From the NCBI GenBank assembly GCA_002104985.1, contig MCGO01000168.1, forward strand, positions 1-64,000: a DNA stretch of 64,000 bases, read 5' to 3'. This document shows positions 1-10,951 of this stretch, piece by piece. The stretch's first letter is position 1, and each line of letters starts with the position of its first letter. A program made the position numbers and the translations under genes. The notes beneath the pieces are model-generated. The model was not told the origin of the DNA. It saw nothing but the letters and a program-made list of their open reading frames with translations, and did no database searches. The DNA is from Rhizoclosmatium globosum (lineage: Eukaryota; Chytridiomycota; Chytridiomycetes; Chytridiales; Chytriomycetaceae).

Positions 1-1434
1 TACAAAACACAATAGCCAAGATCTACCCAACTAGATCCATTCCACACGAAATTCTTTGACCCAGAAACAACTTGTCGTCCAACTACTGGACTTTCAATAG
101 CAGACATTTTCGTTGGAAAGCAGGCTTGGTACAGTGTCGAGGTACAGCCTCCAAGATCACTCCAAACACCGTACGCATCCAGTTGGATATTATGGACCGA
201 CGCCCCATTGGTTTTACTGGATACCGTTCCAGCAGGAAGTGGGTGTGAGATGTCAATGCTTCCGTAACAGCCAGACCATCCATACGAAAAGTATGTAATA
301 GCACTAACATGGTCAACACAGCCTTGTCGCTGTTGGACCAAAGCTTGTTCACTGGATATGTGTTGCCATCAAATCGAGATACTGTAGTTCCACTCTGCCA
401 ATCGCAGATATATCCAACAATGACCACAAGTTACCATTGGTGCAGTATCAAAGTCGTACCAAGACGTGATGGTTGCCGCAGAAATTGGATAAGAGCCGAC
501 CGGATTCGTCACAGCATTGGCAAACTGTTCGGATGCAGATGAATAAATTCCATTTGCATCTCCACATACACAGGAGGGCGCATGATCTGGAATCACACCG
601 TAAACAATAAATTGGACTCCCAAATTCAAGTCGGAAATGTCGACAGCGTTGTGGTAGCTGCACCAGTTAGCACAAGAGTATACAAGAGTGCCATCACGCA
701 CGAAACCGACGGTTGTTCCAACTGCAATGTGGATTGGAAAGTAGGTGGAGGTAGTTGGAACGATGTTTCCACTCATCGCCAAGTTGTACAGGTAGCCTTG
801 AATGTCTGCGTCAGAGATGTATCCTTTGGCCTGATTGATTGTTTGAGGAACAGAAATGGCAGGCTTGGTGGATCCAGTGTTGATTCCATATTGGTGCATA
901 ATATCCATCCATGGCGATTGGACAATTGCATTGTAATAAGTTTGGATAGCGGCCTGAGATGCAACGGCTCCATAAAAGAGAGGCTGAATAACTGGGTAAG
1001 AAAGCAAAGGACCCCCGTAGAAGGTGAGCAAAGGAGTGTCAGACGTTGCTCTGGCCTTCACAGATCCAGAGCCTGGGTAAAGACCTTGACTTGATGGAGA
1101 TGAGTAGTTGAACAACACAATTGGAGGGGCGGCAGGGTTGTAAGACTGAAGAACGGAAGCTTTATCTAGATTGAGTGTGCGGACTGTAAGTGGATGCTCC
1201 AGAACACCCAAAAAATCTCAAGCACCCACCAATCCCACTCTCTTCAATCTGTCTCGCACGGTCGAATATAGCAGAAGGTGAAACGTTGGTTTCATGATCA
1301 GATGGAGGGACAAGAACCACAGGAGCGCCTTCAATGATCGCCACTGGCTCAGCACCATTTGATGCTTCGTTGGAGTGCGATGCTTTCGCCACTGACACAG
1401 CGGCAATCGCAAGTGTCGTCAACTGGAAGAGCAT
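1..1434 (-). CDS. EXORDIUM/phosphate-induced (Phi-1)-like secreted protein, partial
   Basis: The protein starts at 1434 with a secretion signal (MLFQLTTLAIAAVSVAKA). A 46-nt intron (1184..1229, donor GTGGGT, acceptor TTACAG) joins the first exon in frame to the second. The main exon has the layout of the Phi-1/EXORDIUM family: a YGGPLL-like segment, then WMDIMHQYG, then a SGNIVPTTSTYFPIHIA stretch, then YGVIPDHAPSCVCG, and an ASEQFANAVTNP block matching the family's HELAEAVTNP block. The frame breaks near 405-425 and again near 325. After the second break a Cys/Trp/Gly-rich frame stays open to base 1, so the 3' end lies outside the window. Family members are secreted cell-wall proteins in plants; the role here is unknown. 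The frame breaks may be assembly indels rather than true decay. Confidence 0.72.
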
Positions 1435-2200
1435 TCGTGATATGACGAATCTTTTTTGTTGCTTTCCTTTTTAAATGCACAAGCCTTATGCAAATGTATG
1501 CGGACTTTCAAAAGTGGAGATGGGTGGCCGAATGGTCTCTCACACTCAATTCACATACAGGATGTTATATTTAACGAAAGATTTTTATTTGGACTGCAAT
1601 ACCACAATGCCAAAGGAATTCAGGAAATATGGCCATTCCATCTATGAGCCAAAATTTCGAAATTCGAACGTTGGTGGAGTGATTGACGCGGGTTGAAGCA
1701 GTGCGGTCAATTTGTGCGGACTGTTAATTGAGTCTGCCAAGAAACCCAAAGAAACCCGTCCTGGAAGCGGAGATCCAAGTGGAGATATTGTGCAAAAAAC
1801 TTGTTTGGAGTCTCCGACAGTGGTGAATTCTTCAATAAATTAAATCAATTGTCTGCTTCCTTTGTTCAATAACTCAAATCAAGATTCCATCGCATTCAAG
1901 AGTACAACATTGAGATGGAATTGTATTGATTAAGGTCAAATGAGCGTCGCTGGCAGTGACGGAGTCAATTCTCAAGGAACATTCAAACATATCGCTACCA
2001 GAGAAATACCAGCGCGTCCATTCCCTTTGAACTACTGTTTGTGCCATGAGAACTCAGTGGCGACAAAGAGAATACAGTGACGTTGATGCCAAAACCAGAA
2101 TAGAATGTATTTATGAAGAGAGTCAATATGAATCATTTGTATGAAGGACAATATCGCTCTCTTTTCTCTTTTCTCTCTTACTCACAAACCAACAAAGTAA
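1435..2200. other. Intergenic spacer, no gene recognised
   Basis: This stretch separates two divergently transcribed genes. Short open frames on the plus strand (for example 1475..1696) have no recognisable motif. The last 50 bases before 2201 are a pyrimidine-rich CTCTTTTCTCTT run followed by an A-rich stretch, which looks like a fungal promoter/leader. Confidence 0.6.
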
Positions 2201-5174
2201 ATGTCCGAGTCGTCACTGTCACCCGCAATCAGCGACCCCGTCCACACCGCCGCCCCCAACATCCGAACAAGAAGAGATCGGCTATGAAGACGCCTCAACC
2301 AGCGAAGCGATCCGAGAACTGCGCAGCGACTGGGTCTTTGCGGCAACGACCCAGTTTCTGACAATGTTCCAGTCGGTCGTGCACTTTCCATTTGACTCGA
2401 CCGAGGTGCGTTTCAAAAAGAAATAACCCTAACCCTAAGTGGGTGTGCGTTGGTGTCCTTCCTAACTAGGCAGTACTTCGTAGGCGTTCGAGGAGGCCCT
2501 GACCCAGGACACGCCGAACGAACTGCTCACAAACTTGCACGTGAAACTACTGCGCATCCTCACTTTCAATCGATTCGTAGTGTGTGTACTGCCGACTGCC
2601 CTGCCCCTCGCTCCCTGCCCCGTCAAACACTCCCTCTTTATTAATTCAGAAACAACTGAATCGGACGCTTTTCTGGACTTTGGACTGGCGCTGCGGACCC
2701 TCTGGATCCCCTCTCTCATTCAACCAGTGTCGTTTGAGTAGTTTGGACTGGCTCTGTGCGTCTCTGGAACACACCTGTCTCCAAAACTCAACAACAACCA
2801 GAAACCAATATCTCCTTCAATACGGGGAGCAAACCTCCTCAGAACTATAGATAGTATATTGAGAGACATTGATATCTTGAACGAGCGAAGAAAAGTCCTC
2901 GACACGCTCATTGTCCATTCATAAACCTCAGATCCAACAATCTACCCCATTTCCAAAGTCACAACATCTACTCTCTCTCCTGTTACAGCCCTGAATCATG
3001 GCCCCACTGGTTCAGAAAAGAGTGCGAAAAGAAGAACCAAGACTGGACACAACTCTTTCCCGAACACCTCTCCTACACCGAACTCACACCACTCCAACGC
3101 GTATACATCTTGCGTCGTATCACAGACTGGCAGTTTGATAACCCGGATCGGTTTCGCTCTTTTGCGAAGGATGATGAGGCGGAGTGTGTTCATTGGCGCG
3201 TGGATCCTATTGGACATGATTCTCAGGGGTATACTTATTGGCTATTTGATGGTACGTGTTATGATTCAAAATTGATGAGCGAGGAACGAGTGAAGGAAAT
3301 TGGTGTAGCGTAGGAATTCCAGCGAGGCAGAGGCGAGCGTTTCTATCTAGGGGTTGAGAACCATCTTTCTATAATAACTAATGATAATATCAGACAACAG
3401 ACTGTACCAAGAATTCGATCCATCCACATACGCAACACACCCAGTCCACAAAAAATACCGCTACCCATCCCCTTTCCCCCTCCTCCCCGCAACCAGCCCC
3501 GCATCATGGCGGCTCGTAGCCCACACCTCAGAAACCTGGAAACAATTCCCAACAAAGTTCGCGCACTCCCGCCACACACTCGACAAATCCCTCTACCAAA
3601 CCCTCACAACCGGCGTCGGCGCTCGCGTCCTCGAATCCCTGCACGACCGCGCCCTCGCCGCCGCTGAAAAGGCACGTGCAGAAGAAGCCGCGAAACTGGC
3701 AGAACTCGCACGTATCCAAGCTGAAGAATCCGCAGCCGCACTTGCCCGAAAACGCGCCTCCCGCCTCGACATCACCTTAACCGACTCAGAACGAATTGAC
3801 ATGTTGTTACAATCTGGCATCAATCCCTTCGAGGTAACCTCTTTTTCCGCCCCCTCCACCTCTTTCCCTCTTCCTCTCCTCCTCCTAACCACGTCCATTC
3901 CAGAACGAATACACAGGCCGCGTGACCCGAAACTCCCGTCCAACCCGCAATTCCTCTTCCTCCACCTCGACATCCTTCGACCCTCCCAAAGACGCCGCCC
4001 AACTCCGCCAAGAACGTGTGTCCCGTCGGAAACGCGGTGACGAGTCCCCACCCATCCCCGCCTCTGTCCTCCAAGAGTCTCTTGAAAGCCTTGACGTGGA
4101 TGTTGAAGGTGACGCGCCGTCCATTGTTGAAGCCGTTCAACGACGTGATGAGGAGCGGGATTATGAGGATGATGAAAAGGATTTGGATGATGAGTTTATG
4201 GGTGAGCGTAGGAAACGGGGGAGGAGTGGTGGTGTGAGTGGTGGTGGTGAGGTGACGCCGGCGAAGAGGCAGAGGCATGATAAGAAGAAGGGAAAGAGTG
4301 CGACGAAAGGAAAGAAGAAGTCTGCGGCGGTGGCGGGAGCGGGGGATGTTGGGGAGTCGTGGCTTTTTAGTTGTAGTTGTGGGAAACGGGCCAAGAATTG
4401 GGATGGTGTGTATTTCTATTTTGGATGAATGTGGAAACTTAATGTTGGTACATAGATGGACTTCCAATGATTGCGTGCAATCGATGCTCAGTCTGGCAAC
4501 ATATTGGGTGCATCAATCGAGAACTGGGCATTCCTGAGGATCCAAGCACAGTCTCGAAATGGGACACAGAAGACTTTATTTGCACTGCATGCAAAAAGAT
4601 GGAGTCCTTTGTTTCGTCCACGGCTCTTGCTTCGAATGTGGATGTGAAACCAGTTGTACAGTCGATTCCTCAACTCGCACTCCCAACGAAAGCCGCAACT
4701 CAACAGCAACCAGAACAGATTAATGCACAACCGGCTGTATACGCGCAACCAGTAATGGCATATGCTTTCGCTGGTGCACCTCCGCAAATCCAAACTGCGC
4801 AACTCCCTCAATCTACCAACCAACACCATTCTCCCGTGTACATGGTTCCTGTCATGTACCCTGTCGCAATGATACCCCAACAACATCAACCTGTTGTACA
4901 AACGCACCAAGAACACGTACAACAACCGTTATCACTCCGTGCATCAGTATCGCCCACAAAAGCTGCTCCATCAACAAATCTAGCAGTTGCACCTATCATT
5001 CCATCATCTCCACGTAAAACAGAACAGCAGAGACCGCGGTCTGTGTCCCCAGTGACATTAACTGCACCACCAGCCGTTGCCACTGGATCAACAAACGAGG
5101 AAGACGAAGCGACGAAATCAACAGAGGATATGGGGCGCGTATTGTTATCTTTACAAGGGAATAGTAGTGACTGA
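2201..5174 (+). CDS. DDT-WHIM-PHD finger chromatin-remodelling subunit (RSF1/CECR2-like)
   Basis: Six exons can be built: 2201..2405, 2484..2581, 2989..3251, 3394..3833, 3904..4405 and 4456..5174, giving about 741 residues. An N-terminal DDT-type segment (RELRSDWVFAATTQFLTMFQ, then LHVKLLRILTFNRF) is followed by a WHIM-type segment (PDRFR, HWRVDPIGHDSQGYTYWLFD). Next come an Ala/Glu-rich coiled coil, an acidic/basic linker, and a C4HC3 PHD finger (CSCG, CNRC, WQHIGC, FICTAC) interrupted by a 50-nt intron. The C-terminal 200 residues are Gln/Pro-rich. Proteins of this build bind nucleosomes and histone tails as ISWI-type remodeller partners in the nucleus. The ATG at 2201 is one base out of phase with the DDT frame; the extra base probably lies in the C5 run near 2253-2257. 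The second intron (407 nt) is unusually long here. Confidence 0.85.
2424..2439 (+). repeat. Short telomere-like CCCTAA repeat inside an intron
   Basis: Two tandem CCCTAA units plus a partial unit lie in the first intron of the DDT-WHIM-PHD gene. The array is too short to be a telomere remnant with any certainty. Confidence 0.5.
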
Positions 5175-5397
5175 GTCGGAGCGCTCACAGAGTTTATCCA
5201 GAGGTTTATTTAATTTTTTCCAGTTCGTTGTTTTTTTATTGTTGGTGGGTGTGAGAGAGTTGTCATGGGAAAGACAAATGAATAGAGAAGTCTGTAACGA
5301 GAGCACTTTAAAAGTGGATACGCAGTAGTGGCGTTACTTTACCGGCGGATTATTGAACAGGTTCTGAAACAAAGTAGCCCCAGAAAAGGGAGAAAAA

Positions 5398-6105
5398 ATG
5401 ACGCCGCCCACCAGCACCCGCACCACCACGATACTAACAAGTCCCAGTCCTAGTCCTAGTCCCAGTCCTAGTTCTTCGGCCTCGGCACCGCAGCACCCGC
5501 TCCTCCAACCGCCGCTAATACCGCCACCAATACCAACACAGTTCCAGCGTCCAAAGCCGTTCCTCCACTCGTTCCCTTCCCTCTTTCGCAAACCAGAACC
5601 CCCTCTTTTAAACTATCCAATGAAACGATCGCCCCTCCGATGCGAAATCAATCTATCAAACGAGGAGGAGGAAGACGAACAAGCACCACCACCATCGGAG
5701 AAGCCCCAACTTCAACCATCCATCCAACTGCAACTCCAATCGCCACCACCTGAAAAGACCTCTCTTTTACCTCCTTTACCACCCTCCGTACCACCACAAC
5801 TACAAGCACAACAGTCACCGATACCTCACCCAAAGAAAGACTACATCCACATCCCCCTCGCAGACTACACCCTCCTAACAACAACGTCAATCCACCTGCA
5901 AGCGAAAGTAAACCGCCTTGAAGAACAGAACCGCCTCCTGCAAGCTGAACTAGCGTCGCTGAAACGGAGGAGGGTTGATGACGACGATAGTGGGTCGGAG
6001 GGGAGCGAAGTGGTGGGTGGGAGGGAGGAGGTGGAAAAGAGGGTGGCGAAAAATAAGGAGAGGGAGAAGGAGGCTCAGGATTTGCTTTCTTCTTTCTTGT
6101 TCTAA
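5398..6105 (+). CDS. Pro/Ser-rich short coiled-coil protein, array member 1
   Basis: This is a single-exon frame of 235 residues starting at an ATG after an A-rich leader. The N-terminal 60 residues are Ser/Pro/Thr-rich and include an (SP)n stretch. A middle acidic/Gln-rich part leads to a leucine-zipper-like helix (residues about 160-190, VNRLEEQNRLLQAELASL) followed by a KRRR cluster and an acidic patch. Its heptads align with the last four heptads of the coil in the neighbouring genes, with an Asn at the same core position. The C terminus ends in a hydrophobic AQDLLSSFLF tail. I recognise no named family. A nuclear regulatory role is only a guess from composition. Confidence 0.6.
   Translation: MTPPTSTRTTTILTSPSPSPSPSPSSSASAPQHPLLQPPLIPPPIPTQFQRPKPFLHSFPSLFRKPEPPLLNYPMKRSPLRCEINLSNEEEEDEQAPPPSEKPQLQPSIQLQLQSPPPEKTSLLPPLPPSVPPQLQAQQSPIPHPKKDYIHIPLADYTLLTTTSIHLQAKVNRLEEQNRLLQAELASLKRRRVDDDDSGSEGSEVVGGREEVEKRVAKNKEREKEAQDLLSSFLF
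5430..5473 (+). repeat. Hexamer microsatellite (AGTCCY) coding for Ser-Pro
   Basis: About six to seven imperfect copies of AGTCCC/AGTCCT encode the Ser-Pro run in array member 1. Confidence 0.7.
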
Positions 6106-6849
6106 GATGGGTTGTTTAAGCATCTAGTTGTGGTGCTGTGCTGTGCTGTGCTGTGTGCGGGGACTTTGGTTGTAGTCTTTTGTATATACCCCCCTTCAGT
6201 GGGGACCTTGTTGACCAAGTCCCTCTCTTTTTCGATGGACTTTCTCTCTCTCTCTTTCTCTCAGATTGTCGCATTTATCCCATCCTTTCTCTTTCTTGTT
6301 TTTGGTAGTCTAATGTTTGTTTTTTCTCTTCTTCACCACCCATCGCTCGTGTAATTAAATACAGTTTTATATGTTTTTGTACTCTTGTGTGTGCTTGATT
6401 AAATTAGAGTGCATGTAAAGCGGATCAGCTGAGTTCAACATGTTTGAAGGTTGGGTTGGTGGTGGCGTTGATGGGGAGAAATCTCCGACTCGTATCTTCA
6501 GTGCATTCGGCAATAAGTCTTGTCTGCCGAAAGCAGAAGTTTCAGGTATTGAATGATGAGAACGATATGGCAGAGGATACTTGTTCGATAACACTTTCCT
6601 TCTTCATTGTTGTTTACTCATATGAAAGAACTAGATCCATAATCAATTCAACAATTTACAAGAGTAATTCTCATTACAAAACCAATCTTACAAATACAAA
6701 TTGATAAACGAGCCCAAGAACCTAGTTGGGTGGCTTTCTCGTGTCCCCGTAAAAAAGAAAGGAGAGACAGAAACGAAATCCAGCCGAGACACTTCAACCT
6801 TAGCACCTCCACACACAAACATCCTCCAACGATCAAGTCCAAGATAACA
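6106..6849 (+). other. Spacer between array members 1 and 2
   Basis: I see no gene here. There is a CTGTG micro-repeat near 6130-6150, T-rich stretches consistent with a 3' end, and a C/A-rich leader before the ATG at 6850. Confidence 0.5.
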
Positions 6850-7452
6850 ATGCCTCGAGCCAAGAAGTCCCAGCCCCAACAGCCTTCACCCACCCTCTCA
6901 ACGTCACCAAGAAACCAATCAAATGCAAAACGAAGGCCCAAGCTTACCACACAACCATCACCACCAGCCCCATTCCAACTCTTGATCCGCCTCCCAAAAC
7001 CCTCCAATTCACCACCAGTTATCACAATCAACCCATCTGCCACCACCTCAACCCAAATCAGACCACCCAAGCACTCCTTCCATCACCCACTCTCAAGTCC
7101 CCAAGATCCCTCACAATTAAACCCGTCAACCTCACCCAAACCAACACCCCTCCCACAATCACCCCCATTTACAATACAAGTACCATACGCACCGACACAT
7201 AATTATCCTTTCATTGCTTCACAAGCCCATCGCTACACACAATCCCCATCTTCATCTTCACATTCCCCACCGACACCGCCAACACTTTCTGCGGATGAAG
7301 CGCTCCAAGATTTTCTGTTTGATCCGTCCGATCGACATCGTGTACATGACAGTGGACTGTCGACAAGTCCAACAGAGATGCAACGACGCGTTTGGAAGGC
7401 TGTTGTTTCGGGGGTGTTGTTGACGCAACAAGCTGGGGTTGTGGGGTTTTAG
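6850..7452 (+). CDS. Pro/Ser/Thr-rich protein, array member 2
   Basis: This is a single-exon frame of 200 residues starting MPRAKKSQPQQ. It is dominated by Pro, Ser, Thr and Gln, with basic Lys/Arg at the N terminus. It lacks the clear coiled coil of its neighbours but carries the motif DEALQDFLFDPSD (about residues 150-162), which matches the acidic-hydrophobic tails of members 4 and 7. Position, strand, composition and this motif place it with the array. The function is unknown. The last 25 residues (MQRRVWKAVVSGVLLTQQ) could be a degenerate helix. Confidence 0.5.
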   Translation: MPRAKKSQPQQPSPTLSTSPRNQSNAKRRPKLTTQPSPPAPFQLLIRLPKPSNSPPVITINPSATTSTQIRPPKHSFHHPLSSPQDPSQLNPSTSPKPTPLPQSPPFTIQVPYAPTHNYPFIASQAHRYTQSPSSSSHSPPTPPTLSADEALQDFLFDPSDRHRVHDSGLSTSPTEMQRRVWKAVVSGVLLTQQAGVVGF

Positions 7453-7745
7453 ATGAGAGGGTGTATCTAGAATAGTACGGTTCTCCGCGTGAGACTTTTT
7501 TCTCTGTTGTAATTTGTAAATATATGCGAAACTGAAAAAGGTTGTTGTTGAATATAAGCAGTTTCCTTTTTCTGATTCCCTCTAATAAACCCACGAGTTT
7601 GTACAATTAAAGGTGTCACGTCAACCGTGGTCACAATGACTGGAAGTGTGGCTTTCCGAAACCTACAATTCCGAGAGAACCCGAACGTGGTCGTCATAAA
7701 AAAGCTCCCGCCACCACTGAAAACCCTTTCGTACAAAACGTAATA

Positions 7746-8294
7746 ATGCCAGTTGGACAGCTCCCACTCGTGGTTCCATCCCACGGATCAATGACACATC
7801 AACAGCTTCGAGATTACAAAGCGTTGCAGCAGCAGTACAGCCACCATCACTCTCCTCCAACAACCTCAAACACACCACCATTAGTATACTATAACTCGAC
7901 ACCTCCAACAACACCTCCATCGCAGTACCTTAACCATCAATCCTTCCAACCATCCGCCCAACCAAAACGAAAACGGACAGAGTCAACAGACATGAACTTG
8001 AGTCATACATCGGAATACAACATGACACAACCAAATCCCCACAAGATTGCACGTACATCATCACCATCGACCACTGCATCAACAGAACTTGAACACCTCA
8101 AAAGACAACAATCTGAAATGCAAAAGCAGTTGAACGACATTAGAATACAGAACCAAGTGTTGAACGCACAACTGAATACGTTGATGAATATGGTGAAAAG
8201 CACACGAAGCCCTGATGGTTTAGGAATACGAAACAAGGGTTTAGACATGAAGTGGGATTTAAACGATCTTGAATTACTTTTACTTTTATCATAG
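7746..8294 (+). CDS. Coiled-coil Q/P-rich protein, array member 3
   Basis: This is a single-exon frame of 182 residues. A His/Gln/Pro/Thr-rich N-terminal half contains a KRKR basic cluster. It is followed by a regular five-heptad coiled coil at about residues 119-152 (TELEHLKRQQSEMQKQ, continuing to LNTLM). This aligns without gaps to the coils of members 4-8, with Asn at the shared polar core position. The end is acidic-hydrophobic (WDLNDLELLLLL). No named family is recognised. The KRKR cluster could be a nuclear localisation signal, and the coil should dimerise; both are inferences. Confidence 0.65.
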   Translation: MPVGQLPLVVPSHGSMTHQQLRDYKALQQQYSHHHSPPTTSNTPPLVYYNSTPPTTPPSQYLNHQSFQPSAQPKRKRTESTDMNLSHTSEYNMTQPNPHKIARTSSPSTTASTELEHLKRQQSEMQKQLNDIRIQNQVLNAQLNTLMNMVKSTRSPDGLGIRNKGLDMKWDLNDLELLLLLS

Positions 8295-8679
8295 GACCTT
8301 TTTTTAATCATAATCAGTATGAATATATTTTAATCTATAAACATATCGCGAGGTTTGCGTGCCTTCTGAGGTGATATAAGAACGTCGGATCTTCGGTGTT
8401 CAATTGCGGAACAGTCTCACCAATGAATAATAGATTTCTCAAGGCTTTAAATGCGAATATTGAGTGTTCCAAGGATTGAGAGAGTGAGAGGCAGTGTTCA
8501 ATAAACGAGTGGTAGAAAGACACCTTCTAAGTATAATGTAAATAAGGAAGTCGGAGGCAAGCGGCGCTGACCCAAAGACAAAGAATCGGGGTTTCAGTCC
8601 GTCAGTCAACACCAACAAAAAACAACAAATCAACACACCATCGCCCCACCGCCTCCAACCAGTCACCTCAACCAAACCA

Positions 8680-9888
8680 ATGAATCCACTGCCACAACAA
8701 CAACAACAGCAACAACAACAACCGCAGAACAGCCAGGGCAAACGAGTGCCAGCGCCACGAAGGAGTCAGTCGAACCTTCCACCTTCTTCGGCCTCGTTCC
8801 ATCCGCCTCAGTCGCTGTCGCAGCCGCCGATCCAGCCAGCGCAACAGTTCACTCAGCCACCCGGTCCGATGCACCAGCCCTTCCCCTCTCAGATCTCTCA
8901 GATGCACCAAAACCACCAACCAAACCAACAACAAAACCACTTCCAACGCCTCCAGCCACACATCGTTCGCACAAACTCGATGCCTGCCAATGCTTCTTTC
9001 ATCAACCCACAAGCACAACAGAACCAGGCCCAGTTCCGGGTCCCTTCGTCACTGCCCCAACAAATACATCAAATACATCAAAACCATCCCCAATTCAACT
9101 TTGCTCAGTCCCAAAACCAGCACCAACTTCAGCACCAACAAAGACAGACCGTTCCAGTCAGAACACCGGGGATCGTGCCATCCTCGGTTCCTCCTGCTCA
9201 AGCCGATATCCTAGACTCCCTCTTTGATGCCCAATCTCCACTTTCTCAACCACATCAATCCCATCAACTCCAACAAAGTACCCAATACCACCACTTTACT
9301 CCACCACAACAATTCAACTCTCCCCTTCCCTTATCCCACCCTATAAACACCACCCAACGTTCTCCTTCTGTCCCCGCTTCCTCCGAAGTAGCCACCCTCA
9401 AACTCCAAATCTCTCAAATGCAAACACACATCCACCAACTCCTCGAAAACCAACGCCACATGTCAAACCAGATCATGTCCCTCGCCGCCACTTTGACAAA
9501 CTCAAATAACACTGCCAACACCACCATCACCACCACCACCACATCTCCTCCATCTCTACTCCCACCAACATCACTCACAACACCAACACCGTCTCCTCCA
9601 CACTCGATACCGACACAGACACCCGTCCAACTGCACAACCAGACACCGGTTGATATCGTGACACCGATAACATCTCCTACAGATGCAATTGAGTCCCCTC
9701 CCACTCGGCATAACCCTTCCCTCTCGTTCGGTGTCAAGAGAAAACTGGATCAGACAGATCTGACTACAGATTCTTCCATGTCGGCGAATTCGGCTTTTAA
9801 TGGTCCCACTACAACGTCAAATAGTTGTTGTCAACGAATAGTTTATCTATTCAACCGATTGATACGGCCGAATCAGATGCCATTCTAG
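8680..9888 (+). CDS. Long Q/P-rich coiled-coil protein, array member 4 (3' frame break likely)
   Basis: This frame of 402 residues starts MNPLPQQQQ and is rich in Gln, Pro, Ser and Asn. An internal ADILDSLFDAQ motif lies near residue 180. The shared 34-residue coil spans about residues 237-270 (SEVATLKLQISQM, continuing to MSNQIMSL). The annotated end (RPNQMPF) looks out of frame. If one base is missing near 9835, translation continues to a stop at 9918-9920 and ends SDAILDQLLNFDGTC, which matches the tails of members 2 and 7. The true gene therefore probably runs to 9920. The composition resembles transcription-activator low-complexity regions, but no DNA-binding domain is visible. Confidence 0.65.
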   Translation: MNPLPQQQQQQQQQPQNSQGKRVPAPRRSQSNLPPSSASFHPPQSLSQPPIQPAQQFTQPPGPMHQPFPSQISQMHQNHQPNQQQNHFQRLQPHIVRTNSMPANASFINPQAQQNQAQFRVPSSLPQQIHQIHQNHPQFNFAQSQNQHQLQHQQRQTVPVRTPGIVPSSVPPAQADILDSLFDAQSPLSQPHQSHQLQQSTQYHHFTPPQQFNSPLPLSHPINTTQRSPSVPASSEVATLKLQISQMQTHIHQLLENQRHMSNQIMSLAATLTNSNNTANTTITTTTTSPPSLLPPTSLTTPTPSPPHSIPTQTPVQLHNQTPVDIVTPITSPTDAIESPPTRHNPSLSFGVKRKLDQTDLTTDSSMSANSAFNGPTTTSNSCCQRIVYLFNRLIRPNQMPF

Positions 9889-9920
9889 ACCAACTCTTGA
9901 ATTTTGATGGGACGTGTTGA

Positions 9921-10951
9921 TGGAGTCGGACCATTCGATATCAATTGTTTATCCTCTTCCATCACTTCCTCTTTTCCCCTCCCTGCTTTAGACTATATTT
10001 GTTTGTTTTTATGTTTTCGTTCTTTTCCCTGACTGGCGCATCTTTTGAGGGATGCCTTTGTTTGTTTTTTTGTAACTCTTACTGAGTTTTTGTTTTCTTC
10101 TGTATCATTTACTCCTTATCTCTGTTTTTTTTTGTGTCCTTGTCTGATTTTGCCAAATAATACTATCTTGCTCCATACACTTTTTGTGTATCCATATGAT
10201 ATTGTTTTGGATCGATTCGAATTTTAATGTATGCGTCCATATCTTCAGTTGCATTGATGCCGTTCTTATAGTTCGAATTAAGTTATGTTCATCTTGAAGT
10301 TTCATGTGTTCTATTTATTTGATTGGGTGGATACATTCGAAATCAAAGTCTTTTAAAATTTGTCAACAATTTGTTGGTTGCCCTGCTTACTCATTTTTGT
10401 CAATGCATTAGTTTTTTGTACGAGTGATATGAATTATTCGTATTACTATTTGTTGGTGTGTGATACCATCTGTGATTCCTCCGCTGAACCTTTCGATTGG
10501 ACCAATTCTTATCAATTCTTGACAAATCGTCGGGATATCTCCGTACGTAAGCAATTATTGTGACTCAGCCATTCCAGGGCTCAGACCATCACCGACCAAC
10601 ATTGAAAGACAAAGACATTACTATATTTCATTAATACCCCTACACAAATGACCTTCATTATTCAAAGAACAAGCCACAGACCAAGCATCGACAATAAGCG
10701 CATATCAGTTTTCTTAAAACACCCACCGTCTTTCACTTACCGGTACCATTCACATCCGTAAACTCCTTTCTTCATCAGCCATCTCATATCACTCGTTTTT
10801 CCGCGGTGCCAGACAGGCTTGTCCAAGCCCCACCCAAGAAAAAAAACGAGACATCTCCACTATCTCTAGTGTGCCACCGACTTTCATTTTCTTCAGAACA
10901 AACTTCCCAACAAATCCCTCGTTTCCTTAGCACAGGCACACAACCACTCAT
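9921..10951. other. Spacer, about 1 kb, no gene recognised
   Basis: The first 400 bases are T-rich and look like 3' untranslated sequence; the last 350 are C/A-rich and look like a leader. Short open frames here have no family features. Confidence 0.5.

Noticed and set aside
1456..1696. Short plus-strand frames between the first two genes
   Set aside because: No motif, no clear start context, and they lie in the divergent promoter region.
2720..2960. Coding-like stretch (RTIDSILRDIDILNERRKVLDTLI) inside the 407-nt intron
   Set aside because: The flanking exons join well without it (FNRFVVPESWPHWF) and there is no good splice pair to include it; kept as intron.
10045..10563. Small frames in the spacer after array member 4
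   Set aside because: T-rich 3' sequence, hydrophobic by composition only, no family features.
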